NCBI GenBank assembly: GCA_942493335.1
Contig: OW818693.1
Span: 2,108,001-2,172,000, forward strand
Source of the DNA: JAEWSN01 sp942493335
Lineage (GTDB): Bacteria > Bacillota > Clostridia > DSM-8532
Reading direction: 5' to 3'
Length of the DNA: 64,000 nt
Shown: positions 33,435 through 42,003 of the stretch, piece by piece
How the letters are laid out: every line of letters begins with the position of its first letter
Numbering within the stretch: position 1 is the stretch's first letter
Notes under the pieces: generated by a model
Databases searched by the model: none
Seen by the model: the letters and a program-made list of their open reading frames with translations, nothing else
What the model was told of the DNA's origin: nothing
Made by a program: the position numbers and the translations under genes

Positions 33435-33692
33435 ATGTCCATTATCATGAGCACGCGCTGGACGGATGCGGATACGCCCTATTTTTTTCACCACTTGACG
33501 GAAAGACTCGAAGGCAGGGAACAGGAACATGGCCAGGAGCTGCTGAACATCCTGCATTCCGACACAGCCCGCTCGATTCTCAGGCAGAAATTGTGTTTTA
33601 TCGGCCAGTTTTCCGAACAGTTGAGAGATGAACTTGCCATGACGATTTCCTGGCAGGAAGGAATGCAGGATGGAAGACCGGATACAGTTTGA
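33435..33692 (+). CDS. Small hypothetical protein
   Basis: An 85-residue frame, MSIIMSTRWTDADTPYFFHH at the start, rich in charged helix (LEGREQEHGQELLNILHSD). I do not recognise a family. The start is uncertain because no good ribosome binding site is present. Its end overlaps the start of the YdeI-like gene by 23 bases in another frame, and the spacing continues the run of same-strand genes, which supports it modestly. Confidence 0.45.
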   Translation: MSIIMSTRWTDADTPYFFHHLTERLEGREQEHGQELLNILHSDTARSILRQKLCFIGQFSEQLRDELAMTISWQEGMQDGRPDTV

Positions 33693-34230
33693 AACCCAAG
33701 AGGACCTTCACATGTGGCTTGCCGCCAATAAGGCTCGCACCACGGGAATTTGGCTTATTTTCGGGAAAGCGGGGAAATTGAAAACACCGACAGCCGAAGA
33801 GGCGCTCGACGAAGCGTTGTGCTTCGGTTGGATCGACGGATTGATGCGCCGGATCGATGACAGTTCCTATATGAAGTATTTCGCACCGCGACGCAAGGGA
33901 AGCGCCTGGTCCGAAAAGAATCGAAAAACCGTCACACGCCTGATCACAGACGGGCGCATGACGGAAGCCGGGATGTCAGTCATCAACCGCGCAAAGGCCG
34001 ATGGTACCTGGGACGCCTTGCAGGATCGGGGCATCGCACCGGAGGACATGTTGGCTTTCGAAGTTGCCATCTCCGGAAACGGAGTGGCTGCGGCAAATTT
34101 CAACAAAATGCCGATGTCTGCCAGAATGCAGTTCGTCGGCCTGTATAAGGATGCGAAGAAGGAAGAGACACGGATCCGCCGGCTCGAAAAGCTGATCGGT
34201 CTGTTGGAACAGAACAAGCGGCCGATGTAG
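33670..34230 (+). CDS. YdeI/OmpD-associated family protein
   Basis: A 186-residue protein with the YdeI core: FETQEDLHMWLAANKA, GIWLIFGKAGK, EEALDEALCFGWIDGLMRRI and YFAPRRKGSAWSEKN, which are the strongly conserved segments of this family, followed by a helical tail (KKEETRIRRLEKLIGLLEQ). Members are linked to resistance to cationic peptides or bacteriocins; the biochemical role is not established. GGAAGGAATGCAGG precedes the ATG. Confidence 0.85.
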   Translation: MEDRIQFETQEDLHMWLAANKARTTGIWLIFGKAGKLKTPTAEEALDEALCFGWIDGLMRRIDDSSYMKYFAPRRKGSAWSEKNRKTVTRLITDGRMTEAGMSVINRAKADGTWDALQDRGIAPEDMLAFEVAISGNGVAAANFNKMPMSARMQFVGLYKDAKKEETRIRRLEKLIGLLEQNKRPM

Positions 34231-34288
34231 CCAACAAACCACGCCATATCATTCATGTTTCATGTCAGATGGTGAACGGAGGCGCAGC

Positions 34289-35215
34289 ATGCTGGACCTG
34301 GCCTGGGAACGTACACTTCCGATACTGGATGTGGGCATCGTTCAAATCAGCGACACGATGAATGCCTTCGACCCGTCGATTACCGTCGCGGATTATTCCG
34401 TCTTGAACATTGGGTGCAAGAACAGTAATTTCCGTGTTCAGACAAATAAAGGTGCTTTTCTGTTGCGGATGACGGACATACAGTCCTTCAACAACGAGGC
34501 CGCAGTATATGAGCTGGTCAAGGACACGATTTATGTGCCCGCTCTTCTGTTTCAAACCACGAGGAATCGTTCACACTGCTTTGTCTACCGGTTCATTGAG
34601 GGCGTATCCCTGCAACGCCGCATCATCGATGACAATCGCTGCGATCCTTCCCTGCTGAAGCAGGTGGCGGAAGCGGCGGCCATCATCCACAACATACCGG
34701 AACGGGAAACGAAAAACCTCACAAGGCTGGACGTCCCCCCTTATGAAGTCTGGTACCGGGCGTTCATGGAGCAGTCAACGACGAAAGCAAAAATGGGCGG
34801 GGAATTGCTTGAACGAACACAGCGGCTGGTTTCGGACAAGTCGGTGTACATCTCCATGATTGACAACCATCGGTCGCTCATCCACAACGACTTTCGACCA
34901 GCAAACATGCTCGTGGACCAGCAAGACCGGATTTGGTTCGTTGATTGGGAAGGCGCATGGTGGGGTCATTCGCTGGCAGATATCGGCCAGTTCTTTCGCT
35001 ACCGCGCGTTTTTCCGTGCTGCTGAATATCAGATTTTCGAACAGACATACAATGCAGTCGCGGAAAAAAGGCTCCCGGAAGACTGGCTCGATTTGTCGTT
35101 GTTCCGTGACCTTGTGAATCTGCTGCAACTGTTGTCAGTCAATCAGAATGCACCGCATCGCGACGCCGATCTGCTGCGTATACTGGAAAGCACGTTGCAA
35201 TACTGGGGGTACTGA
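34289..35215 (+). CDS. Phosphotransferase (choline/aminoglycoside kinase-like)
   Basis: A 308-residue small-molecule kinase: NIGCKNSNFRVQTNKGAFLL in the N-lobe, catalytic loop SLIHNDFRPANMLV (HNDxxxxN) and metal-binding VDWEGAWWGHSLAD. The arrangement is close to choline/ethanolamine and thiamine kinases, with the aminoglycoside kinases next; I do not assign a substrate. Start 34289 is fixed by GGAGG at 34278-34282. It stands between the YdeI and NUDIX genes on the same strand. Confidence 0.8.
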   Translation: MLDLAWERTLPILDVGIVQISDTMNAFDPSITVADYSVLNIGCKNSNFRVQTNKGAFLLRMTDIQSFNNEAAVYELVKDTIYVPALLFQTTRNRSHCFVYRFIEGVSLQRRIIDDNRCDPSLLKQVAEAAAIIHNIPERETKNLTRLDVPPYEVWYRAFMEQSTTKAKMGGELLERTQRLVSDKSVYISMIDNHRSLIHNDFRPANMLVDQQDRIWFVDWEGAWWGHSLADIGQFFRYRAFFRAAEYQIFEQTYNAVAEKRLPEDWLDLSLFRDLVNLLQLLSVNQNAPHRDADLLRILESTLQYWGY

Positions 35216-35349
35216 AGTCAAGCATTCCACCTCCCCACAATGTTTGGAGAGTGGTTTCTCCCGACAAATCTGTGCAGAAAAAGACATGCTTTCCCGCAAT
35301 TTCTGACATATACTCAAGGCACAGGAGATAAACGAGGAGGCAACCACTC

Positions 35350-35796
35350 ATGGAAAGAAGAATCCGCAACTCAGCAAAAGCGCTGATCATAAAGGACGGC
35401 AGGATGCTTGCCTCCAAGATCGACGATCATGGCGATGTCTTCTACATCATGCCCGGTGGCGGTCAGGATGCGGGGGAACTGCTGCCGGAGGCCGTCATGC
35501 GCGAATGCGCCGAAGAGATGGGCATCCGAGTCGAACCAAAATCTCTGGTTTTTGTCATTGAAGGACTTCACGGGGAATCCTTTCACAGGGTTGACCTGGT
35601 TTTCCTGTGCGACTATGTTGGTGAGATCGAAAACGCCGTCCTGCAGGGGGACAATAATCAGGTCGGCTTCGAATGGCTGCCGATAGGGGATCTGATGTCC
35701 CTGCCCCTGTATCCGTCAAAGCTACGTTCGCAGATCATCCGGCTCCACAACAAGGAAGCAGCCGATGTGTACCTTGGCAATGAGAGCATGGAATAG
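35350..35796 (+). CDS. NUDIX hydrolase
   Basis: A 148-residue NUDIX protein. The Nudix box GxxxxxExxxxxxxREUxEE is complete: G at GGGQDAGE, then REC and AEEMGI. The N-terminus RIRNSAKALIIKDGRMLA and the segment DNNQVGFEWLPIGDL are usual for ADP-ribose or nucleotide-sugar hydrolases, but the substrate is open. AGGAGG precedes the start. Confidence 0.88.
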   Translation: MERRIRNSAKALIIKDGRMLASKIDDHGDVFYIMPGGGQDAGELLPEAVMRECAEEMGIRVEPKSLVFVIEGLHGESFHRVDLVFLCDYVGEIENAVLQGDNNQVGFEWLPIGDLMSLPLYPSKLRSQIIRLHNKEAADVYLGNESME

Positions 35797-35862
35797 ATCG
35801 ACAAGAACATGGAAGACTCTTCTGCCTGGCAAACCGCCATGCAATCCATCCTCGCACTACCC

Positions 35863-36768
35863 CTAATCCCTCACTGCACGAAAGCTGAGATACGCCTGTC
35901 CTTCCGTCTTCACCCTTGTGAACACACCGCCGTGATAGACGATGATGTATGCCCTTTTTTCATTCGCGACATCGGTATCAGCCGTCCAGTAGTAGATGAC
36001 CTTTGAATGTACGTCCCACAGAGGCGTTTCCTTGTCGGGCGTCTTCCGGTACGCCGCCTTTTGCGTGTCCTGACTCCAGGTCCCTCCCGCATTGTTCCCA
36101 TGCAGCATCATGGACCGGACTGCCTCCTCCACCGTCGGCAGCCGCCAGATGTTCTGCGCGGTTTCCATGACCTCGGTTCCGTCTTCCGACAGGAACCTGC
36201 AGATGCGCTGCGCTTCGGCCCAATCGGTTCCCTTGTCGGGCCATCCGGGTCCGCGTGGCGCCCAGGTCAGGGTGACATCGTTTCCGGCAACGGTCCTTGC
36301 GCCGAAATCACCGTCATTGACTCGGTTCGACACCTTGATGCCCTGCGGTACGGAGATGGCAAGGATGATGACCAGTGGAATGATCGGCAACAACCGAAAA
36401 GCCATTTTTTTCGGACTCGGCTCTCCCAGAAAGAAGAGGAAGCCCAACCCGACAATCGGGAACACAATGAGCAGTCCGACCACCTGAAAACTGGCTCCGG
36501 AGAAGAACCACACGCAGAACGCGGCCAGCAGGACATGCGCTGCGAGGCCGATCCGCTTCCATCGCAGCGAGACCAGGCCGAGTACCACGAAGACAATGGT
36601 CACACCCAGGTACTGGAAGAACAGCATGAACAGATTCTCCCAAACCGACTCGGCGTACCATCCCTCATGGAAATTCTCCATGATGCCCCAATACGCCCAA
36701 AGGCTCGAGAAAATAATCGAAATGCCCACACCGATCCAGCCGAGGATGTTCCTTCCTTTCTTTTTCAT
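35863..36768 (-). CDS. Membrane protein with DUF1566-like extracellular domain
   Basis: A 301-residue protein: four hydrophobic helices in the first 150 residues (LGWIGVGISIIFSSLWAYWG, LFMLFFQYLGVTIVFVVLGL and two more), a basic loop, then a C-terminal soluble domain. The segment QNIWRLPTVEEAVRSMMLHG with later YYWTADTDVANEKRAYIIVY resembles DUF1566/Lcl-type domains (WRLPT motif). Function unknown. The start at 36768 (MKKKGRN) is chosen for the typical positive N-terminus; an ATG at 36801 is also possible. The promoter region carries the 16-bp repeat array. Confidence 0.68.
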   Translation of the reverse strand: MKKKGRNILGWIGVGISIIFSSLWAYWGIMENFHEGWYAESVWENLFMLFFQYLGVTIVFVVLGLVSLRWKRIGLAAHVLLAAFCVWFFSGASFQVVGLLIVFPIVGLGFLFFLGEPSPKKMAFRLLPIIPLVIILAISVPQGIKVSNRVNDGDFGARTVAGNDVTLTWAPRGPGWPDKGTDWAEAQRICRFLSEDGTEVMETAQNIWRLPTVEEAVRSMMLHGNNAGGTWSQDTQKAAYRKTPDKETPLWDVHSKVIYYWTADTDVANEKRAYIIVYHGGVFTRVKTEGQAYLSFRAVRD

Positions 36769-36804
36769 GTTCCACACCCACTTCCGCAAGCATAGTACCA
36801 CTGG

Positions 36805-36932
36805 GTTTGAAGTACATTCGGGTTGATGTAAATTGGCCTTGATGTATATTGGGATTGATACATATTGACCTTGATGTATATTGGGTTTTATTCATATTGG
36901 TCCTGGTACAGATTCGGTCTGAAGCAAATTGG
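36805..36932. repeat. 16-bp tandem array, eight units, in a divergent promoter region
   Basis: Eight contiguous 16-bp units with consensus near GNTTGATGTATATTGG begin at 36805, 36821, 36837, 36853, 36869, 36885, 36901 and 36917; units 3 and 5 are identical. A ninth diverged unit may follow to 36948. It is AT-richer than its surroundings and lies between divergent start sites. Confidence 0.9.
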
Positions 36933-36956
36933 GTTAGGTGCAAAAAGATGACCCCG

Positions 36957-36986
36957 TTGCATGCACATCCATGTACAATGTATATA
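36957..36986 (+). promoter_or_regulatory. Putative promoter of the M50-like gene
   Basis: TTGCAT at 36957-36962 and TATATA at 36981-36986, spacer 18 bases, 34 bases before the start codon. The 16-bp array ends immediately upstream. Confidence 0.45.
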
Positions 36987-37020
36987 CCATTCTCCAGCGA
37001 CCGACAACGACGAGGTGAGC

Positions 37021-38217
37021 ATGAACGAACAGCCTACCCTGCGGGAACCCGTTGCATCTTCAGTCAAGACCGGCTCAGACAGGAAGCCATTCCTCGAACC
37101 CATGATTCCGATTTTTGTTCTCCTTTCCGTGGGAGGCGTATGCGGTTTTTCCATCGGCCGGCTCATCATGACACTGGAACGGGCGGATACCGCTCCCGCC
37201 GAGCTGTTGCTGTCCTTCGGGCTCCTGCTGCTGGGTCTCTATGCCGCAATTTTCGTGCAGATCCTCCTTCATGAAGCGGGGCATATGCTCGCGGGCTGGT
37301 TTTCCGGTTATACGTTCTCCTCCTTTCGTGTCGGTTCCCTGATGTGCGTAAGGCAATCCGGCAAACTTCGATTCAGACGACTCTCACTCGCTGGAACCGG
37401 CGGACAATGCCTGATGAATCCGCCGGAATACAAGGATGGTCGGATCCCGGTCATCCTGTACAACCTGGGCGGTGCACTGATGAATGTGCTGACCGTCCCT
37501 GTTTTCTGGAGCTTGTCCCGCCTCGCGGCGGATTCGCCGTTTCTGGCCATGATCCTGGAGATGTTTGCGCTGGTCGGCCTGGGCTTCGCGCTTGTCAACG
37601 GCATTCCCCTCCGGCTTGCGTCCGTCGACAATGATGGCCGCAACATCATCACCCTCCGGAAGGATCCGAAGGGCATACAGGCGTTCTGGCTGCAGATGCG
37701 GGTGAATGCCTTGATGGTGGAAGGGTTCCGGCAAAAGGATCTTCCGGCGGATTGGTTCACCATGCCGGATGACGCCGATCTGAACAACGGCATGGTCGCC
37801 GCGCGTGCCGTCCTGTCCGTTGGCAGGATGATTGACAACCATGACTTCGTACAGGCCGAACACGCCATCCGGTCCCTTCTTGAGAAGCGCAGCGCAATGG
37901 CAGGCATCCACCGGCAGCTGCTCATCGGTGAATCCATCTTTCTGGAGCTCTTGGGACAAGGACGCCCAGATGCGATTGCTGCACTCCGGACCAAGGAATT
38001 CGAGAAATTCATGAAGGCCATGCGGACGTATCCGACACTATTGCGCTTACGGTACGGTCTGGCCCTGCTTGTGGAACAGGATGCGGCGAAGGCGGCGACA
38101 ATCCGGGGGCAGATCGACAAGGTACTGGCTGCCTACCCCTACCCCGGCGAAGCGGATGCCGAGCGGGAACTTCTTGACCTGCTCGACGGGAAAATTCACC
38201 AGGAAAGCGTTTGTTGA
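37021..38217 (+). CDS. M50-like site-2 protease family membrane protein
   Basis: A 398-residue membrane protein. The second hydrophobic region contains the zinc-binding HEAGHMLAGWFSGY of intramembrane M50 metalloproteases; a later ILYNLGGALMNVL takes the place of the NPxxG/third-ligand region, and DNDGRNI follows the last helices. The C-terminal 190 residues are a helical, TPR-like soluble domain. This architecture occurs in Bacillota without a known substrate; regulated cleavage or secretion of a peptide is possible. The start follows GAGGTGAGC. Confidence 0.75.
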   Translation: MNEQPTLREPVASSVKTGSDRKPFLEPMIPIFVLLSVGGVCGFSIGRLIMTLERADTAPAELLLSFGLLLLGLYAAIFVQILLHEAGHMLAGWFSGYTFSSFRVGSLMCVRQSGKLRFRRLSLAGTGGQCLMNPPEYKDGRIPVILYNLGGALMNVLTVPVFWSLSRLAADSPFLAMILEMFALVGLGFALVNGIPLRLASVDNDGRNIITLRKDPKGIQAFWLQMRVNALMVEGFRQKDLPADWFTMPDDADLNNGMVAARAVLSVGRMIDNHDFVQAEHAIRSLLEKRSAMAGIHRQLLIGESIFLELLGQGRPDAIAALRTKEFEKFMKAMRTYPTLLRLRYGLALLVEQDAAKAATIRGQIDKVLAAYPYPGEADAERELLDLLDGKIHQESVC

Positions 38218-38237
38218 ATAGATTGGAGGATGATCAT

Positions 38238-38693
38238 ATGGAAATCCGCCAGGTCCTGACGGACAAGAAGCAATACCTCGATCTGCTGCTGCTCGCGGAC
38301 GAACAGGAGAACATGATCGACAAGTACCTTGAGCGCGGCGATGTGTACGCCCTTTTCAACGATGACGTGTATGGCATCTGTGTGGTCACAGATGAAGGGG
38401 ACGGCGCCTTCGAGCTGAAGAACATCGCCATCGAACCCGCACAGCAGGGCAAGGGATACGGCCAGGCGCTCATCCGGCACGTGCTGCACACGTACCGGAA
38501 CAGGGGCACGGTGTTGTATGTCGGCACAGGCGACAGCCCGCGCACCATACCGTTCTACGAGCACTGCGGTTTCGTCCTGTCACACCGCCTGCCTAACTTC
38601 ATCCTCGACAACTACGATCATCCCATCTTCGAAGACGGCGTCCAGCTGATCGACATGGTGTATCTGAAGCAACCGCTCATTCCCGATCCGTAG
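38238..38693 (+). CDS. GNAT family N-acetyltransferase
   Basis: A 151-residue acetyltransferase: ELKNIAIEPAQQGKGYGQAL contains the acetyl-CoA loop QxGKGYG; VGTGDSPRTIPFYEHCGF and the end HPIFEDGVQLIDMVYLK match the family close to YvbK-type proteins. Acceptor unknown. TGGAGG precedes the start by eight bases. It follows the M50-like gene by 20 bases, so it is probably in the same operon. Confidence 0.85.
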   Translation: MEIRQVLTDKKQYLDLLLLADEQENMIDKYLERGDVYALFNDDVYGICVVTDEGDGAFELKNIAIEPAQQGKGYGQALIRHVLHTYRNRGTVLYVGTGDSPRTIPFYEHCGFVLSHRLPNFILDNYDHPIFEDGVQLIDMVYLKQPLIPDP

Positions 38694-38747
38694 CCTACAC
38701 CGTTTCACACGTCGCAAGCGGAAACATCCTGCGACGACAGGAGGCAT

Positions 38748-38978
38748 ATGGCACCCATCGACCAACGGAACAAGCTTGATGAAGATCCTTTCGACTACCA
38801 AATTTTCAAGGATGGCCGGGTGCAGATCTCCTGGAACCGAAAACCGGTGATGATCCTGAAGGGAACGAAGGCCGCCGATCTTTGCAAGAAGCTCGAAAAG
38901 GCCGAGGGCAAGGAAACACAGCTGATTTTGGCCAAGGTGACCGGCAACTTCAAGCACGGCAACGAGAAACAGGCCTGA
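38748..38978 (+). CDS. Small conserved hypothetical protein
   Basis: A 76-residue, highly charged protein (DEDPFDYQIFKDGRVQISWN, then ADLCKKLEKAEGKETQLILA). It has a strong ribosome binding site (AGGAGGCAT) and normal codon use, so it is a real gene, but I do not recognise a characterised family. No signal peptide or membrane helix. Same strand as the preceding GNAT gene, 54 bases later. Confidence 0.7.
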   Translation: MAPIDQRNKLDEDPFDYQIFKDGRVQISWNRKPVMILKGTKAADLCKKLEKAEGKETQLILAKVTGNFKHGNEKQA

Positions 38979-39167
38979 CAAGCCGGAATGACGGGTTCTG
39001 TCCGAAGAGAATGATCGTGGCACCTCAAACGGGGGATTCCTTACCCGCGAGCGACTACCTGCTCGAACACGGAATTCTGTTTCCTGAACGCTGTGATGTC
39101 TGGCCATGGCAGACATTGCATGGGCAGGATTCACCCGCTTTCCAAAAACGTCATGTGGAGGTCAACC

Positions 39168-39581
39168 ATGAAAATGTACCCCAGCATTCGGTTCCTTGTT
39201 GCTTTTACGCTCCTTCTATGCCTTTCCCTTCTGCTTTTCACAGGGTGCGATTCCTCTCCGATCGCCACGCTCATCGTGGATTCCCAAGCCTATGATATGG
39301 GCACCTCACTGGATTCGGCGCGACAACCGGCGAAACTTGCACCAGGGAACACTGTCCATGCAAGCATGCGGGTCATCGAATCTCCATTGGGCATGAAATA
39401 CACGGCGAAATGGATTCTGAACGGCAAGGAAATCTTTACGGAAGAAAAGGCCACAACACAGGAAAGGACCTGCATTCTGGTCTTCTCACTTGAAAAGGGA
39501 CTTGTCGGAAAGGGTGCGCTGAAGGTGCAGATACAGCACCGCGGGCAGATTCTCATAGAGAAGGAAATCCCTGTCGAATGA
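39168..39581 (+). CDS. Small lipoprotein
   Basis: A 137-residue secreted lipoprotein: basic N-terminus, hydrophobic FLVAFTLLLCLSLLLFTGC with the lipobox LFTGC, so the mature cysteine is near residue 27. The remainder is beta-rich without a family I recognise. GGAGG precedes ATG 39168. It lies nine bases before the ECF sigma factor gene, so the sigma factor may be translated from the same message. Confidence 0.75.
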   Translation: MKMYPSIRFLVAFTLLLCLSLLLFTGCDSSPIATLIVDSQAYDMGTSLDSARQPAKLAPGNTVHASMRVIESPLGMKYTAKWILNGKEIFTEEKATTQERTCILVFSLEKGLVGKGALKVQIQHRGQILIEKEIPVE

Positions 39582-39590
39582 GGTACAAGC

Positions 39591-40214
39591 ATGGACATGA
39601 ATGAACGGGCGCAACGATTCGCATCCGTATATGATGTGCACCTTGCCGAAGTCTATCGCTTCATCTTCCTGCGAACGGGCTGCGAACCGGAAACAGCGCA
39701 GGATATCACCCAGGATGTCTTCCTCGATGTGTACAAGGGATTCGAACGCTTTCGCGCCGACAGTTCCCTTCGCACCTGGATTTTTCAGATTACCCGCAAC
39801 AAGGTTCAGGATCACTTTCGCAGGCAATATCGCAAAGGCATGCCCCTCCTTCCCCTCGATGATGAACGGGTTCAGACGCATCCCGGCGATGGCCCGGACC
39901 TGGACGCACTTCTGGAAGCCGATTTTAGTGCCGGGCAAGTCATGGCTTGTCTCCGCAGTCTGCCCGTCCATTACCGGACTGTCTTGATCCTGAAACATGT
40001 CGAACACTGCAAGGTTCGTGATATCGCCGGATTGATGGACCGGACCCCGAAATCCGTGGATAGCCTGCTGCAACGGGCAAAGGCATTATTCATCGCGCAT
40101 TGGATCAACAGGGACAGCGGCTCAGGTGAAGACAGTTGCTCAAGTGTGGACAGTCGCTCAAGCGAAGACAGTCGTTCTGATGAGGGCAGTCGCTCAAACG
40201 ATATAAGGCGTTAG
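39591..40214 (+). CDS. ECF-type RNA polymerase sigma factor
   Basis: A 207-residue sigma factor. Region 2: FIFLRTGCEPETAQDITQDV and the -10 binding ADSSLRTWIFQITRNKVQDH. Region 4: CLRSLPVHYRTVLILKHVEH, then IAGLMDRTPKSVDSLLQRA. After region 4 comes an unusual serine-rich tail (DSRSSEDSRSDEGSRSND) of 30 residues encoded by an 18-bp tandem repeat that runs past the stop codon. The downstream gene may encode its membrane anti-sigma factor. Start 39591 is seven bases after GAGG. Confidence 0.87.
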   Translation: MDMNERAQRFASVYDVHLAEVYRFIFLRTGCEPETAQDITQDVFLDVYKGFERFRADSSLRTWIFQITRNKVQDHFRRQYRKGMPLLPLDDERVQTHPGDGPDLDALLEADFSAGQVMACLRSLPVHYRTVLILKHVEHCKVRDIAGLMDRTPKSVDSLLQRAKALFIAHWINRDSGSGEDSCSSVDSRSSEDSRSDEGSRSNDIRR

Positions 40215-40256
40215 GACGAGGGCAGTCGCTCAAACGATATAAGGTGTTCAGGCGAA
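40113..40256. repeat. 18-bp tandem array, eight units, across the sigma factor stop codon
   Basis: Units of 18 bp begin at 40113, 40131, 40149, 40167, 40185, 40203, 40221 and 40239. The last four form two copies of a 36-bp unit (40185-40220 and 40221-40256). The stop codon at 40212-40214 lies in unit six; in the later copy the TAG has become CAG. Confidence 0.88.
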
Positions 40257-40300
40257 AGCCGTGGAGAACAAAGAGAGCACGCAAAGGAGCGGTGAGCACC

Positions 40301-40660
40301 ATGAAAACTCCAGTTGTACAAGGTCACGAGCCATTCGCCGTAAAACAACGGCATCATGGGAACCCCGGAACGGAGATGCGCGATAGGGAGTCACAGGTTC
40401 TGACTCATTTGTTGCATGACCTGTCCGGTCCCATCGTTCCGGATGCGGTCCAGCGTGATGCCATTCTATCGCACGTTGTGCAAAGTGGTGAGACTTATTC
40501 ATCGAACAAGTTCAACCGGTTCATTTCCCATGTCCCCGCCTGGATAACCGAATGTCCCTGGCGATTTGCCTTCGGTGTTTCCACCGCGCAGGCCATGATC
40601 TGCCTGCTGGTATTCGGATCTGATTATCCCCTTTGGATCCAGCATTTATTCATGAGGTGA
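40301..40660 (+). CDS. Putative membrane-anchored anti-sigma factor
   Basis: A 119-residue protein with a soluble N-terminal region (residues 1-80, including LTHLLHDLSGPIVPDAVQRD) and one C-terminal membrane helix (FAFGVSTAQAMICLLVFGSD). No zinc-binding anti-sigma motif is present. The assignment rests on position directly after the ECF sigma factor gene and on the size and topology; I cannot name a family. AAAGGAG supports the start. It abuts the next gene without a gap. Confidence 0.5.
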   Translation: MKTPVVQGHEPFAVKQRHHGNPGTEMRDRESQVLTHLLHDLSGPIVPDAVQRDAILSHVVQSGETYSSNKFNRFISHVPAWITECPWRFAFGVSTAQAMICLLVFGSDYPLWIQHLFMR

Positions 40661-41233
40661 ATGATGAAGCGTTTTCTTGAAGCACTCAATCATCCGGCCG
40701 ATACCTTTCGTAGCCGGCCGACAGCCATCTCTTTTCTCCTTGTTCTCCTGACGGTTTTTTCTGTTACGCTGCTTGATCCGCTTTTCACCAGGATCGCATT
40801 TGCTTCGGAAATCCCATGGTCTTTTGATCCAGTACGCGTAATCATGTTGACCACGGCCGGTCTGGCCACTTATCCTGCGATTTGCACAGCGTTCTGGCTG
40901 CTTTGCCGGGCGCTCGGAAGCCGGGCTAACTGGACGGATTATCTGACTGCCTGGGGGATCACATTCTTTCCCACCCTGCTTTGTGCCATTTTGGTCTCAG
41001 CGGCGGAAGCCTGGTATTATCTGTTTTGGAACAACTCCACCCTGTCCGTGGTACTGGGAATCCTGTTTGTCGGGATTCTGATCTGGAAAACCATGCTATA
41101 TGTGCTGTTTCTTCAACGGGTCGCAGGATTGAAGGGGGTCAGGCTTGTCGGTGGGTTGTTGCTCTGCGGTGTCGCCATTCTGATAATTGCCGTCATGAAT
41201 ACTTGGATTGGTTTGAAGACACCAATCTTGTAG
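40661..41233 (+). CDS. Multi-pass membrane protein, Yip1-like
   Basis: A 190-residue protein with five hydrophobic segments (PTAISFLLVLLTVFSVTLLD, IMLTTAGLATYPAICTAFWL and three more). The layout, starting MMKRFLEALNHPADTF, resembles Yip1-domain proteins, which often sit in sigma or anti-sigma operons in Bacillota. The ATG follows the stop of the preceding gene directly, so translation is coupled. Function unknown; a role with the sigma factor is inferred from position. Confidence 0.62.
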   Translation: MMKRFLEALNHPADTFRSRPTAISFLLVLLTVFSVTLLDPLFTRIAFASEIPWSFDPVRVIMLTTAGLATYPAICTAFWLLCRALGSRANWTDYLTAWGITFFPTLLCAILVSAAEAWYYLFWNNSTLSVVLGILFVGILIWKTMLYVLFLQRVAGLKGVRLVGGLLLCGVAILIIAVMNTWIGLKTPIL

Positions 41234-41394
41234 AATCCACAGCTCTCACCTTACTCCATATTTCCCTCCACAATACGAACCTATGTATTCACAGCACAAG
41301 CGCACTGCTCGTTTTACAACAAGTTGCATTCTGCCATATTTTGGCGTACGATCAGATCATGTTCCGGCATACGCTCTGAGGAGGCATGCAGCCA

Positions 41395-41979
41395 ATGATC
41401 AAATATGTGTCCCTCTATAAAAATGAAGCAACGAAGAAAGAATTATTGACCTTTTACGATACTGTCCTTGAAAAATGGCCGATCCGTACACGGAAATCCA
41501 ATTCGAAACCCCATGTGGCAAAACGTTCATCATTCACTGCGGCAACGGCAATGGGCGCCCATTGCTGTTGTTTCACGGAACCGGCAACAATTCATTGATG
41601 TGGCGGACCAATGTTGTAGGACTGGGCGAACATTTCAGTCTTTTCCTGATTGATACGCTGAATGATCCCGGTACAAGTGAGGTATCCATTGATTTTCGTC
41701 CTAAAACAGACTATTCCAAATGGGTATGCGAAATCATCAAGGGCAAGGCCTATAAGGCATAGACGGTTTTCAGACGATGAACTGAAGACAATTGGAATCC
41801 CCCTTCTCTTGCTGTTCGGAGACCATGAAGTCTGCGTTGACTACCCAAAAGTCATTGATCGGGCAAAAACGATGATTCGCAACATCGATGCAAGAATTGT
41901 TCCGGATGCAGGACATGGTCTTCAAGGGGAAAATCCCGAGTGGGTCGATCACTGCATCATCGAGTTCCTGCAAAGGTAG
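41395..41979 (+). pseudogene. Alpha/beta hydrolase remnant with a frameshift and internal deletion
   Basis: Three reading-frame pieces together resemble an alpha/beta hydrolase of about 300 residues. Piece 1 (from 41395) has SLYKNEATKKELLTFYDTVL and ends near 41480; piece 2, one frame over, reads TEIQFETPCGKTFIIHCGN and LLLFHGTGNNSLMW up to a stop at 41762; piece 3, back in the first frame, gives IGIPLLLLFGDHEVCVD and AGHGLQGENPEWVDH. The nucleophile elbow (GxSxG) and lid are missing. So the gene has at least one frameshift and has lost its active-site core. Confidence 0.75.
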
Positions 41980-42003
41980 AAGCAAATATGATGAGGGAAC
42001 AGC

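Noticed and set aside
36665..36943. A 92-codon minus-strand frame with repetitive N-terminus over the 16-bp array.
   Set aside because: It is an open reading of the repeat array joined to another frame of the membrane-protein gene; no ribosome binding site.
36805..36948. The 16-bp array as a CRISPR array.
   Set aside because: Units are contiguous with no unique spacers, units are too short and no cas genes are present.
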